Shown in pieces: positions 44,480 through 55,599 of a stretch of DNA of 64,000 nucleotides. The DNA is taken from the NCBI GenBank assembly GCA_039090855.1, contig CM076990.1, positions 203,117,232-203,181,231 of the forward strand, given 5' to 3'. The stretch comes from Macrothele yani. Lineage: Eukaryota > Arthropoda > Arachnida > Araneae > Macrothelidae. Both the position numbers and the translations under genes were made by a program. Every line of letters begins with the position of its first letter. The stretch's first letter is position 1. Below the pieces are notes generated by a model. It was not told the origin of the DNA and made no database searches. It saw only the letters and a program-made list of their open reading frames with translations.

Positions 44480-44990
44480 AGCTTTGTCCGTCTGTCTGTC
44501 TGTTTGTCAGCACGATAACTCGGGTAAAAATGATTCTATTTCGATGAAATTTTAGTATGTGGTAGGAGATAACTTGGGGACGAACCTTATTGAAAATGGG
44601 CGAAATGGGGTCAAAGGTCAGGACATAGGAGCTGGAACCATTCCATCGCCCTTATGCGTCATAACGTACGTAAAAATGCTTCGATTGCGACAAAACTTTA
44701 TCATGCTGTTCCGGAGGTATACTGAACCGGTTCTGTTGAATAATTAATGCAGACAAGTGACGTGGATTAGGAACATCAAACAAAGTAGTCGCTCTTTCCA
44801 CGTTTTTATCTATTGAATATAATCAGAATGGGGTCAAAGGGCACAGGAGAGAGCTTTATTCCCCAGCCATTATCCTCATAACTTGAGTAAAAATGCTTTT
44901 ATTGCGACAAAACTTTAGGATGTTGTTCCGGAGGTATTCTGAACGAATCGATAGTCAGGGTAGGGAGGAGGGTTTGTCTGCGCGTGATTT
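44480..44990 (+). repeat. Second module array (GTCYGT leader, 218-bp units)
   Basis: Begins GTCCGTCTGTCTGTCTGTTT then CACGATAACTCGGGTAAAAA, like the leader of the 28030 array. ATTGCGACAAAACTTTA and TGTTCCGGAGGTAT recur at about 44683 and 44900, 218 bp apart, with a more decayed first unit at 44512 (TTCGATGAAATTTTAGTATG). Confidence 0.7.
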
Positions 44991-45689
44991 CTGGTATTTT
45001 GGAAAGTGTATCATAATCAATGCATTGCATAATTTTACTAACTTGTTTACTTTTATATGTAACTATGCCCTGGTCCCCCACATCTTACTGTAGTTTGTAA
45101 CGCTTTTCAGTTCGGTTATGTATAATTCCTTTATATGCTTTTCACGTTTACACGTCAAAATTTTAATTTCAGATTACCAAAACTACGCAGTTCTTTGACT
45201 GTTTTATAGGCTACCTGGTATGTTACAATTGTAAGAGAAATGAGACAGTTGTAGTCATGAAATAGATGATGCAACTAGTAATTTACTAAACAGCGTTTGC
45301 ATTTTTTTTTCTCTGAATTCAAGAAATAAGAAACAAACAAAGATTAGAGAATATTTTACTCGGCACTAATGTTAAATCAAGTAGCGGACAGAAAAGAGCG
45401 ATACTTATAAGTAAAGGATGTGTAATAGGGATATTGAATAATAAACAAAACATATTCGCATTTACCACCTGCTGTAGTATTTCAAAGGCAAGGTTTTTTT
45501 ATCATATGTATTGAAAATATGAAGTCTTACAGAACTTTTTAACCTAGTTTTTATAATGAAATTAGAACAAAAGAATTAATACAAAAGTCAAAATACACGT
45601 TGGCTTAAGGTAACAGACGAAGTTGGTATGTATGCCTTACATTACTTACTTCCTAGAGGCATTCGAACTTTCATAATCTCTCTCTCTCT
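44991..45689. other. Spacer without recognisable genes; short (TC)n
   Basis: No signature. TC run at 45677-45692. Confidence 0.45.
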
Positions 45690-45995
45690 CTTCACCTCGT
45701 CCGTCCATGACGGGTTGAATCCTAAAAAGACGATTATGCGCCTTTGAGGTTTATTGGCAAATTAATACAGTCGGCTTGCCACACCTTTGCTGCATGTGGG
45801 TAAGGTGCATCCGGGACCGACTTCACAGGGAACCATCTACTCATTCGCGTCCTCAAGCACAGGGAGTCAGCGGAAAACCCCGGAAAAATCGCAGAGTAGA
45901 ATGCCGGCAGAACCGGGATTCGAACACGCGACAGAAACGTCCGCCTCACACACTGCACACAGCGCGTTAACCAACTGCGCGATTCCGGTGGTACT
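45690..45995 (-). repeat. SINE-D copy with good tRNA-like head
   Basis: Minus strand: GGAATCGCGCAGTTGGTTAA (A box) and GTGTTCGAATCCCGGTTCTG (B box), then TCTGCGATTTTTCCGGGGTT, GGACGCGAATGAGTAGATGG, TTCCCTGTGAAGTCGGTCCC. The head could be mistaken for a tRNA gene, but the body shared with 60-385 shows a dispersed family. The central part (TTTTCCGGGGTTTTCC) resembles conserved domains known from invertebrate SINE superfamilies; which one I cannot say. Confidence 0.75.
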
Positions 45996-46180
45996 TCCCT
46001 AATAGTATTTAACATTTTGAAATTTATTTCATACCTTTTTAAGGTCATCTAGAAAAGCGTATGACCGAGATTTCACAGTATTAAGAACATCCGATAGCAA
46101 TAAGACATGTGCCATCCTTATTTGCGTACGTAACTATGACGTTCACATGACTTTATAAACAGCTCAGTGCAAATAATTCA

Positions 46181-46265
46181 GGCCGCCCCTTTGACGCAGT
46201 GGTTTAAGCGATGGTTCCTGATCATTCGTCCGAGATGGGTCTGGGTTCGAATCCCTTTGTGGTGC
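46181..46265 (+). repeat. SINE-A head fragment
   Basis: GGCCGCCCCTTTGACGCAGT, TTTAAGCGATGG, CATTCGTCCGAGATGGG and GGGTTCGAATCCC follow the SINE-A head, then homology stops, so the body is missing or replaced. Confidence 0.7.
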
Positions 46266-47332
46266 ATCGTTTTGTAGGTGTCCATCATTGTTACTGCGCT
46301 TCGTACTGCAAGTTATGTAAATTTTATCCATGTAATGTGATATTGTATGAACTTTACCTTTCCACTTCGCACTTTTGGTAGCTGCCACCAGACCAGATAA
46401 TGTTTGCGTGAACTGATCACCTTACTTCTGTTAGCCAATCGTCCGAGGCATGGTGAAGGATCTGTTGAATTATATTACACAGAGCTGAGATGCTGTACAA
46501 CCATTTATACGGTTTTATTTACATTTCTGGCATAAATGAGAATTTTCACTTCAGAGTATTTGTATCTTACTCTTGAGCAGATTCAGCACACAGTTGCATC
46601 CGCCACGATGCCCTATGAATTATTTATACAGTCATAGTTGCACATACCAGCATGTTGTATATGCGGTTTCAGTCCTCGGGTGAGATACAGTGCCAAGTAT
46701 TCAGCGTTCCACGTATCTTACATGAAAAACACAGGTGGAGAGAGGACTCCGTTTACTCAGACCGCGGTCTGATTTCTTGACGTTTTTATTAGTTACCCTG
46801 AGGTACTAGAACGACTTCCTCTTCAAACCTTCCCGCAGGTCTGTTTTATCAGAGCTATTCCACCGCAACGGAACAGCTATCTTAACGGCTGGATTTCATC
46901 GTCCACGCAGCGACGACCGAAAACTACATTTATATGTGCTTACGTTCCGAGACCCAAGACAGTGAAAAATCCGTTGCATTTTCGCGCCTCTTCGAACTTC
47001 TCATCCCTGGATCTTGCTCGACCAATCACATGCACGCGCGCCTTGCTGCATCCGGTCATCTGGTTGTTCTCACCGTCCCAGCGTCCAGCAAAACTTTCTG
47101 TGACCATCCCAGTCTCGCGTATTTTTGGAGCCTCTCATCCACGCAGAATTCACTGAGGAAAGGATTTTTTGTTTTTTCCCTTCTTCCTTCCACCGGCCCT
47201 GACACACACCATGGCCGAAGTGTTGCTGTCTTCCTTCTCACCAAAAAGAAATGGCGTCCCATCTCTCAGCTTGGATTTATTTCCACCTTTCTGACCCTAA
47301 AAATCTCGCAATTTTTCTCACGTCATCACACC
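46266..47332. other. Unassigned stretch, locally GC-rich, possible promoter-like block
   Basis: 46850-47330 is more GC-rich than the surroundings and matches no repeat here. GACCAATCAC (CCAAT-type) lies near 47018, and an ATG in good context (ACACCATGGCCGAAG) at 47210 opens a short frame (MAEVLLSSFSPKRNGV). The evidence for a host first exon is weak. The long frame at 46934-47407 runs into a SINE and is probably not real. Confidence 0.25.
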
Positions 47333-47476
47333 GGTGAGGCATGCATGTTGTGTTTGTCTGACGGCGCTGGCTCTCTTCCTTCCCTAGAACCAGTGGATCT
47401 AAATTAGGGACGGGCGACTACTTATAGCCCAATGAGTTGCTCACGGTGGTCGTTAAACTTCTATTAAAAAAATTCA
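47333..47476 (+). repeat. SINE-A copy, 5'-truncated
   Basis: Starts inside the head at CCGGTGAGGCATGCATG and continues through the body to GGTCGTTAAACTTCTATTAA and an A-tail. Confidence 0.85.
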
Positions 47477-48444
47477 GACGTGTACGATGCATGGAAACTG
47501 GAAATACAGAACAAAACATATGATTAAGCTAATTTAAGGCATGACAGTGAACGCTAGGCGGGTAAGTATAAGAATCACACAAACAGCAAACCTTCTCGCC
47601 TATGCAAGAACAACTGTATTGAGGGTGAACAATGAGTGGTGTACAAACAACAAAACCAGAAGCCCACAGTCCTTATGTTGGCGAAACGACTTTTGTTCGA
47701 GAGCAACGACAGCTGGTGAGGATTGTACGAGGTAACAGATGTGCTTGAGTAACCGCGGAGTACAACAATAGTATCGAGAGGAGGAGCATTTAAGCATATA
47801 TAGAGCCCACTGCACATTGGACTTGACTAGGCTGTGACAGTAGTCGTTCTCTTCGGGTACCACACGTCTCTGCTAAAACCCGAAAAATAGATCCTTGGGG
47901 ACTGGAAGAAAAAGGTCACTCTGTCCGGTTAATCACGTTTCCAGTCAATACACACCGATGGATGTGCCCGAATGTGGAGCCAGCATCACGGATTGATGAA
48001 TCCCAGCTGCCTAGGGTTCACTGTTCAAACTGGCGGAGGCGGTGTAATGGTGTGGGGTATGTTTATATCGCAAGCATTGGGTTCCATAATATTTTTGGAA
48101 CAGCATTTGGATGCCACTAGGTATCTTAATATCTATCCGGACCAGGAACACCCGTAAATGTTCATGGTGCTTCAAAATGGAGATGATTACTTCCGGTAGG
48201 AAAATGCGCCATCCCACAAGGCTCGGATCGTCACACAATGATTCCAAGAGCACGACAATGACTTCAGAGTGCCAAAACTGCCTCAAAGAATCCGTCCCCA
48301 GATCTCAACCCAATTGAACATCTCTTGGATGAGATTGAGAGAGCTATTCGCAACACTGGTCCTCCTCCAACAAAAATTCGGCAATTAATGGACGCCATTC
48401 CATCCGCTTGGCTGAACATACCTGTAGAAATATAATACTACGTC

Positions 48445-49367
48445 GCCGTCGCAGTGGCGCAGTGGTCGAAGCAATGGCTACTGACCATTCGTCCGCGATG
48501 GGTCCCGGTGAGGCATGGATGTTATGTTTGTCTTACGGCGCTGGCTCTCTCCCTTCCCTGGAACTAGTAGCCCTAAATTAGGGACGGGCGACTACTTATA
48601 GCCCTAATATTAAAAGAAATCCGTCTTGTTGCACGATGATATTTATTCATCTAAAAAACGAAATCTATGAACAGGTTAAAAAACACATGAGCACTTTCGG
48701 TGTCACATTGACACCTCCATCAGATGTGATTTCACCATGTGGTTACATGTTGGTCTTAAGTACGTGGAGCAGATGCATCACGGGAAAGGTAATGTCAGTG
48801 TCACAAGTTAAACCCGGTAACAAGACAGTGAAAAAAGCATAATAAGCTAATGATAATTACTTAACAGAAACAATAGTTATTGTGCTGTCCATCCCAATAA
48901 GATTGCTCCAGGATTCAGGTAAAACACAAGGATAACAGTCATTACAGCAACGTGTATTATAAGCCGAAATATAGAGGCTTTCTGTAAATAACAAGGAATA
49001 AACAGAGTTAGGTGTATTTATGATCTTAGAGTTGTCCCAGTCTGGGATGGAATTTCCAGCACTTACAGTTCTTGCAAAAGAGGTGCTTTGGTGATTCATT
49101 TTTAAATCATATCTGTATTTATTTAATCTCAAATCCAAATTTCTTTTGGTTGAACCCACATAATGATTATTTAGTTCATCAGATATAGTGTCGAGCATAG
49201 GAATAACATACACACCCCATTTTTTCGATCGTTGCGGATAATGGAATATAGATTGCATGATCGTATTCCAAATTGTATTTTATGACATCATGATCAAAGC
49301 CTGAAGCTGCATCTTGCTTATAGCTAACTGAGTTGCTCACGGTGGTCTTTAAACCCCAAATAAAAAA
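48445..49367 (+). repeat. SINE-A copy split by a Penelope insertion
   Basis: Left part 48445-48602 (GCAGTGGCGCAGTGGTCGAA through GACTACTTATAGC) and right part 49317-49367 (GCTTATAGCTAACTGAGTTG, GGTGGTCTTTAAACC, A-tail). The whole is flanked by ATAATACTACGTC (48432-48444) and ATAATAGCACGTC (49368-49380), an 11/13 match and the probable duplication from insertion into the Tc1. The B box is deleted. Confidence 0.8.
48603..49316 (-). pseudogene. Penelope-like element 3' part with GIY-YIG endonuclease domain
   Basis: Minus strand 49258-48857 (133 codons): KKWGVYVIPML is the GIY part, NNHYVGSTKRNLDLRLNKYR the YIG part with the conserved Arg, and SIPDWDNSKIINTP then FTESLYISA holds the catalytic Glu region. 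The endonuclease of Penelope-like elements nicks DNA for target-primed reverse transcription. Only the C-terminal domain and 3' region remain (5'-truncated). CTTATAGC at 48595-48602 and 49317-49324 is an exact 8-bp duplication. Divergent from the Penelope copies at 51265 and 58827. Confidence 0.85.
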
Positions 49368-49479
49368 ATAATAGCACGTCTTTGAATCCATGCCATATGT
49401 TATCGAGGGTATTTCTAGTGCCAAAGTACGCCTCTACACTTTATTAGGTAGCCGTTCCTAATATATTGCCACTTCAGTG

Positions 49480-50580
49480 CATATAGTAATTGAAGAAGAA
49501 ATTAATAACTGTACAACACTTGGCAGGAGTGCATTTAGAAAAATGAGTGTAGTTTTGAAAATCTATTTGCTGTTACCTCTTAAAATGAAAGTGTTCAATC
49601 AATGCATCCCTCCAGTTTATAATTATGGATCAGAGACATGGATACAGACATACAGAGGCTGCGACCTATTAGCTATCAAGCCTACGAGTCGCGAAAATTT
49701 GCGTTTGTCTCGGAGCTATCGTACTGTTGAAAGGGTCATTGATCTTTCTCCAGTGCTTCGAAGAGAGAGTTTGTTTATACTAACGCAAATAATCTAAACA
49801 AGCTATTCAGAGCATACTTTTCTACACAAAAGTATGCTCTGAATAGATTTCTAATTTAAGCCGCCAGCGTGCGGTTCGGAATAATGATGTCTGCACCCAG
49901 CTTTTATGTAGAGAAGAACCCAATTAATATTTTTTGGTTATTTCAATTAACGCAAAACCCGCAACATTATTTTCATTCTTGTTTCTCGCATAACATCAGA
50001 ATAATGCTTTTGCCATATTCGGGCTGCAAACATCTTGCGTGCGTGTTACATTAAAACCGCTTCATCATTGAATATTGGGTACACGAGTTGTGAGCAGCCA
50101 AAATACGTTTTTGTTTCGTTTTGCATGATGGGAAGCCATTATGAATAGATTCACGCTGTGTCCTCCAAACGTAGCTGCTGGTCTCGTTATGGTCTGACAC
50201 GAACAACTCATAAAAGCATGGAGGGATGCTTGCTTTTTGTAATCATGAAAGATAGGAAAAGGAACTCATGGATCATGAAAGTGACATGAGTGTATCCCAT
50301 CATGATCAAAGCCTGAAGCTGCAACTATGCCGGGCATATTGCTAGAAGAACTGACCATCGTTGGACAACGGAAATACGAGACTGGATTCCAAGGTACAGG
50401 AAAAGGTCCAGAAAAGACCACGTAGGAGATGGCCATTTTAGTTGTGAAATTTAAAAGTATTCTGGAATCATATGGAAGGGAATTAGTCAAGGCAGAGAAT
50501 TGTAGAAAAGACTAAAGGAGACCATCATCCAGTAGTGGATTGAAAATGGATGTTGTTGTTGATGGTGACATATAGTAGTT
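49480..50580 (+). pseudogene. LINE (RTE-like) 3' end, interrupted
   Basis: 49486-49650 encodes EEINNCTTLGRSAFRKMSVV, then LKMKVFNQCIPPVYNYGSET, the C-terminal region after the reverse transcriptase of RTE/CR1-like LINEs (KRKVFNQCVLPxxTYGxET in relatives). 50324-50470 continues with AGHIARRTDHRWTTEIRDWI and PRYRKRSRK (another frame), the extreme C-terminus. 49660-50300 between them is unassigned and may be an insertion. The 3' end is GATGTTGTTGTTGATGGTG near 50551. The catalytic RT core is absent. Confidence 0.7.
49803..49846. repeat. Perfect 19-bp hairpin
   Basis: CTATTCAGAGCATACTTTT (49803-49821) and its exact inverse (49828-49846) with a 6-base loop. Lies in the interrupted part of the LINE. 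Confidence 0.9.
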
Positions 50581-50590
50581 TGAAGTTATA

Positions 50591-53500
50591 CAGTGGTGTG
50601 CAAAGTATTTGCATCACCTACAAAAACCGTGAATTTTTAAGTTTAACTTTTTTTACTAACTAATTTTCATAGTTATTTCATTGTTTATATAACATTAGAT
50701 GCGAAATTTAATGAATATTTAAAAAATGTCTTAGCTTTTCCTGTAGCTACTAATGTTCTTAAGATATGACATAAAGTACGGGGTTTGACAAATGCATTGA
50801 TATTCACGTTAGCTGCGTATCAGTTGTTACAGCCAATCATTGACATTGTTTTACCTGATTGGCTGCTTCCTCATGCTATCCTAATCCTACTCCAGCCATT
50901 ATAAGGGTTAAAAGCCACTAGAGCATTGTAGACGCCGCTTTTTGTTGTTTTAGGGTATAATTTGTGTACATTCTAAATAATGGTTAATACTGCAGAATTG
51001 TCCACAGCGGACAGAGTAAAAATAGTTGTTCTGCATGAAGAGGGATATTCTTCAAGACAAATCGCTGAAATAATGGGCTGTAATCAATCTACAGTTATTA
51101 AGCTACCGAAGAAAGTAGAAGACACTGCTCATATTAAAAACATGCGTCTCTGTGGAAGGCCCAGATCCGCTACAACCAGGTCTGGCAGAGTGTTCAGAAA
51201 GCTAAGCTTGGCAGACAAGAGGCTCATTTCCCCTGAATTGCTTAAAAGATGGTCTGAAGAAATATGTTCAGACGGGTTAAATTGCATAAAGCGAATTTTC
51301 CCTTTCGTCCTCTGGTGTCAGGCTATGTTAGCCCCACCAGACCATTGGAAAAAGCCTTGGCCCAATATCTAGCTACTTATACTGTGGATTCACTTTATTC
51401 TATTAAATGTTCCACAAAGGCTATGGAAAGACTGCGATCGCTTCAGCCACAATCGCAGCTTTTCATTTTGGCATCTCTTGATGTGGTCTCATTGTACTCT
51501 AATATACCTGTTGAGGCCACACATCAGATTATTGAGGCAAAACTTGCTGCTACCCATATCCCGAGTTCGGAAATTAATGCTATTATGAACGCACTTCGTC
51601 TTGTTAAGAAACATTCATATTTCAAATTTAAAGACCGCATTTATCAACAGTTGGAGGGCACCCCAATGGGTTCCTCCTGTCTGCTGTTCCAGCTGAAATT
51701 TTATTACAGCACAGGTCCTTAGTTCTTTCCCTCACCGTCCGTTGCTTTATTTAAGGTACGTTGACAACATCCTGGTTGCATGGCCTCACAGCCGGGATGA
51801 TTTATACTTATTCGCGAACGAACTATCATCCATGTTCCCAACTATCAGGCTCACGATAGAATTTGAAGCTAATAACTCTAATAACACATTTAACGAGAGC
51901 CTTAACACAACTATGTAAACCATATTCTTATTCGTAAGGACTATAGCCTTAATTACATTACCACTTGTGTATATAGAAAACCCTGTCATACACATGTTTT
52001 AATACCTTATTATTCATCACACCCTAAACAACATAAGTTGACAGCATTATTCTATTTGTTTAGAAGAGCTCACTCACATTCATCAACTACTGAATCATTT
52101 CAGCAAGAAGTTAACTACATTTTTGATTTAGCTGAGCAATATGAGTTCCCTAAATATCTGATTAGGCAAGTGTTTGGCAAGGTCAAATACGCCCTACATA
52201 CCACCCTGTTAAGAAACTCCAACTGCAATTCCATATATGTTGGCTCTATGCATTATAATCCACATTTAACGAGAGCCTTAACACAACTATGTAAACCATA
52301 TGGCTTGAAATTTGGTTCACGAACAAGAAACATATTTTCAGTAGTTCGTAAGGATCATGAACAGAACAGCAAAATGGGACAGTGGGGTATTTACAATATC
52401 CCGCTGGTTAAGGCAACTACAGGACAAGCAACCTCTAATTATGTGGGTTCTACAAAACGTAATATTGAATTACGAATTAAAGAACATAAATACAATATTA
52501 AAACAGGCATGTATTGTACATCCCTAGCCAAATCTGTTATACAAGATGATCTTAATCCCGACTGGAATAATGTAAGAATAATTAATACTCCTAGTAAACA
52601 TGGTGACCTTTTAATTGCATAAAGTGTATATATAGATGCTTCCGGTGAACAATGTTGTAATGAACATGCCCCCTATGAGTTACATAACGTTTGGAAATCA
52701 CTTATTAAAACAGTAAATTATAAATTGTAATATAAACTTAAAATTGAATTTTCACCCCACCCTACACCATTTCTTATTTCTATAATATATTTCCATGATT
52801 TCTTCACAGACCATTGGGCCAACAGTATACGCAACGTTTTGGCGCATGTAGATTACTATTGGCGAATAACTTACCATGATTCCCACAATGCAATGATCTA
52901 TATTACATATAGATTAAATGTGTCTCTATTTATTACATCTGAAGAAGAAGCAGCCGCTGCCTCGAAAGTGCTCATGGTTTTAATTGTATATATTTCTCAT
53001 CTTTTAATCATTAAATCGTGCTAAAGACGGAAAACTTTCATCGTTTCAGTCACTGATGTTAGTATTAGTGCATTTGCTGTTAGCAGGAGCCTGCTTCACT
53101 ATGACTTACGTGGCTGCAAAGGTAGGCGTAAACCACTGTTAACTGCAAATCAAAGATAGTGTAGACTTCAGTTGGTAAAACATCATGTCTCATGGTCAAC
53201 CAAGCAATGGGAAAATGTTCTTTTCAGTGATGAAACAGAATTTTGCTATGATGGAAATCAGAGTAGTGCCTATGTAAGGAGATTCAAGCATGAAAAATTC
53301 CATCCAAGTTGCTTAGTGACTACTTTGGAGCTGCATGTGTACACAAGGCATTGGGAACCACCATATTGTCGATGGTACGGTAAATGCCCAGAAATACATT
53401 TGGATACTAGAAAACAAGGTGCTACCACCATTTAAAAGATTTTATGATGGAAATTTTATTTTTCAAGATGACAATTCTCCCTGTCATCGTGCTAAAGTAG

Positions 53501-54054
53501 TGAAAAAGTGGTTTCAGGACAAAATGTTGAGCATCTTGTGATTGACCACCATATTCACTGGACTTAAACACTACCAAAGATTTGTGGTTCAAAGTGTTGT
53601 ATGAACTATCAAAAAGGAAGCCAACAACTAAAATTCAACTCATTGAAGATGTAATTCAAATTTGGAATCGTATTGTTGAACCCACTCTTTTACAAAACCT
53701 TGTTCACAGTAAGACAGAAAGATGCAAAGCGGTGATTAAAGCTAAAGGCTGGGAAACAAAATATTAGGTACATTTTATAATTTTGCTTCACTATACTTCT
53801 GTATTTAAATGTTATTTCATTCCTTATGAATTACAAAAACGATTTATTGCTGTAAACCTATTGGATAAATGATCCTTTTCATAATAATTTCGACTTGTTC
53901 ATGATTTTTGTAACATATCTTAAGAACATAAGTAGATACAGGTAAAACTAAGACATTTTTGAAATCTCCATTAGCTTTCGCATGGAATCATATAAATGAT
54001 GAATTAAAAATTTACGGTTTTTTCAGGTGAAGCAATAGTTTTTGTACACCACTG
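50591..54054 (+). pseudogene. Tc1-like transposon split by a Penelope-like element
   Basis: TA at 50589-50590 and 54055-54056; ends CAGTGGTGTGCAAAGTATTT and a match closing TTTTTGTACACCACTG. First exon-like part 50980-51262: LSTADRVKIVVLHEEGYSSR, QIAEIMGCNQSTVIKL (helix-turn-helix), LCGRPRSATTRSGRVFRKLS. After the insertion, 53053-53765: NVLFSDETEFCYDGNQSSAY (first Asp), FIFQDDNSPCHRAKVVKKWF (second Asp) and LDLNTTKDLWFKVLYELSKR, where Lys stands at the catalytic Glu position, ending VIKAKGWETKY-stop. Without the 1.8-kb insert the element is about 1.68 kb. Confidence 0.9.
51265..53050 (+). pseudogene. Penelope-like element, 5'-truncated, RT plus GIY-YIG
   Basis: RT part 51264-51722: VKLHKANFPFRPLVSGYVSP, then ILASLDVVSLYSNIPVEATH (catalytic Asp motif) and QLEGTPMGSSC; after a frameshift RYVDNILVAW stands for the YxDD box (second Asp is Asn). 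Endonuclease part 52038-52622: QWGIYNIPLVK and NYVGSTKRNIELRIKEHKYN. Translation stops at LLIA-TAA, where the related copy at 58827 has Glu (AESVYT), the usual catalytic Glu position. ELHNVWKSLIKTVNYKL closes the protein, then a 3' region of about 320 bp ending CATCGTTTCAGT. A 41-base stretch is duplicated (51885-51925 and 52261-52301). Confidence 0.88.
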
Positions 54055-54056
54055 TA

Positions 54057-55599
54057 CATGCACAGTAGCTTGAAGTCTGTGTATTTTTCTCAGACACGGT
54101 AATATTTCTGCCGAGAATCGTTCATTGGAAATAATTAGTCAATGAAATTTGCGCAACTGTGTGTTTGGTGATTCGTTGGCATTATTGAACCAATAAAGAA
54201 GACAAATTAACGCTTACTTCGTTTGAGTGTTCAACCTTCTGTCTCTCAGCAACAGAAAAAGTGCAAATGTCATTCGAATGAGCGAACTCTCCTAGAAAGT
54301 TTTCGCACAAAATGGAAATGTTCGCAAAATGCCATCATGATTTGCTTCTCTCTGTCTTTCTAAAGAGAAAGTGAACTTCATTTTCGACCCTGCGGCATGG
54401 CGTGACTCACGAAAAGTTGCCAGAGAAACGCAAGGGCTCCAGTCAGTTGTAATAAGGTTTAATAGGAAGCATGACTTCCTTTTCCAGAATTTCTCTGGGA
54501 ACCTAATAACCTGTAGACCATCAAATGCCATCGAAGTTTCTAACCTAGTTTCTCGGAAGAATTTATATTCATGACTGGGTGTGGCGCGTTTACCTTAACA
54601 TGCGTTCATGTGGAATTACCAGAGCTCCTGCCGCCCCTTCTCAAAATAAGGAAAAAAATAAACAATAATAATGATAAATCCATTTTCCACCGAAACAGTA
54701 TACACAAACTGATAAACACCCCTGTATTTATCAGTCTGTGTGCATGCCATATGTTATATATTTATACGTAAGATGTGTTCTTCGTAAAGCTAAGTAGCAC
54801 TAATTTTAAGTTAAAAAGGGTATCAGTTTTTGTACTGATAGGAATAATTTTTGCAAGTAGTATAGGATTTTCGCCTTCTTTTAATTTCAGTGCAGTGCTT
54901 TAAATTAAGTGAAAATGAAAGTGCTATGCTAACCGTATTTAAGCAGAAAAACTTGACTGTATTTTGATTTAGTGTGAAGTGAACAAAAAAGAGAGAATTT
55001 GAAAACTCTTTCACTTTGGGTTCTAGGATTTATCGTGAGCTTTAATAGAGCTATATTCACCAGAATAAACTACATCTTTCCAAGGATATGAGACATGTTC
55101 ATGAATGCTTAAACCGGATTAAATAAAGCAAAGAGCAGGAATTTTACCAATGGCTGATGTCCCCTTCTCCAAGGTATTAGGGTAGATGATTAAATCGCCA
55201 TTTGTTTCATGATTGTCACTTCGGAATTTCATCTCGTCATTGATGACAGCAGAATTCTGAACGCAGAGATTCTGGTTATTGTAAAGACAATCTAGACCTA
55301 GTTTTGGATGTGCATCTGCAGGTTTCAAAGACAGAAATGAAAAAACCGAGAATAATTTCGAGTGAATATGGTTTACAGAGACTGAGGTTGGAAATCCTGT
55401 GAGGAATTAAACACTATTTACAGAGAGCCTGGAAAATGTAAGAAGAGAAAAAATCAACACATGAAATTTAGACAAAAGATAGCGAACAAAAATGGAAAGT
55501 TAAATATGTAATACACGTCACATCTAATTTGCACATTTGAGACTTTGGGAGTAAGAAATGTGGTCTTGATTTTTTGTCATTATTTCACCATGTTCTATA
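54057..55599. other. Spacer without recognisable genes
   Basis: About 1.5 kb with no element or protein signature. The frames at 54531-54292 (minus) and 54371-54574 (plus) overlap each other and have no motif. Small (AAT)n-like run near 54655-54680. Confidence 0.4.

Larger units (their letters stand above)
47480..49479 (+). pseudogene. Tc1-like transposase pseudogene split by SINE and Penelope insertions
   Basis: First part 47540-48435: ARTTVLRVNNEWCTNNK (DNA binding), LSG-stop-SRFQS near 47920, where the first Asp is Gly and the next codon a stop, GGGGVMVWGMFISQALGS, DDYFR-stop-ENAPSHKAR, where the second Asp is Glu, and DLNPIEHLLDEIERAI with the Glu. It breaks at IPVEI near 48435 and resumes at 49381 (FESMPYVIEGISSAKV, then the 3' terminal repeat ending CACTTCAGTG at 49479). 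The 5' end is missing, next to a SINE tail at 47476. Confidence 0.82.

Noticed and set aside
45900..45995. Possible tRNA gene on the minus strand
   Set aside because: A and B boxes are good, but the sequence continues into a body shared with 60-385 and the acceptor stem does not pair, so it is a SINE head.
46934..47407. 157-codon open frame
   Set aside because: Its end lies in a SINE-A copy (HTGEACMLCLSDGAGS is SINE-derived) and no family is recognised.
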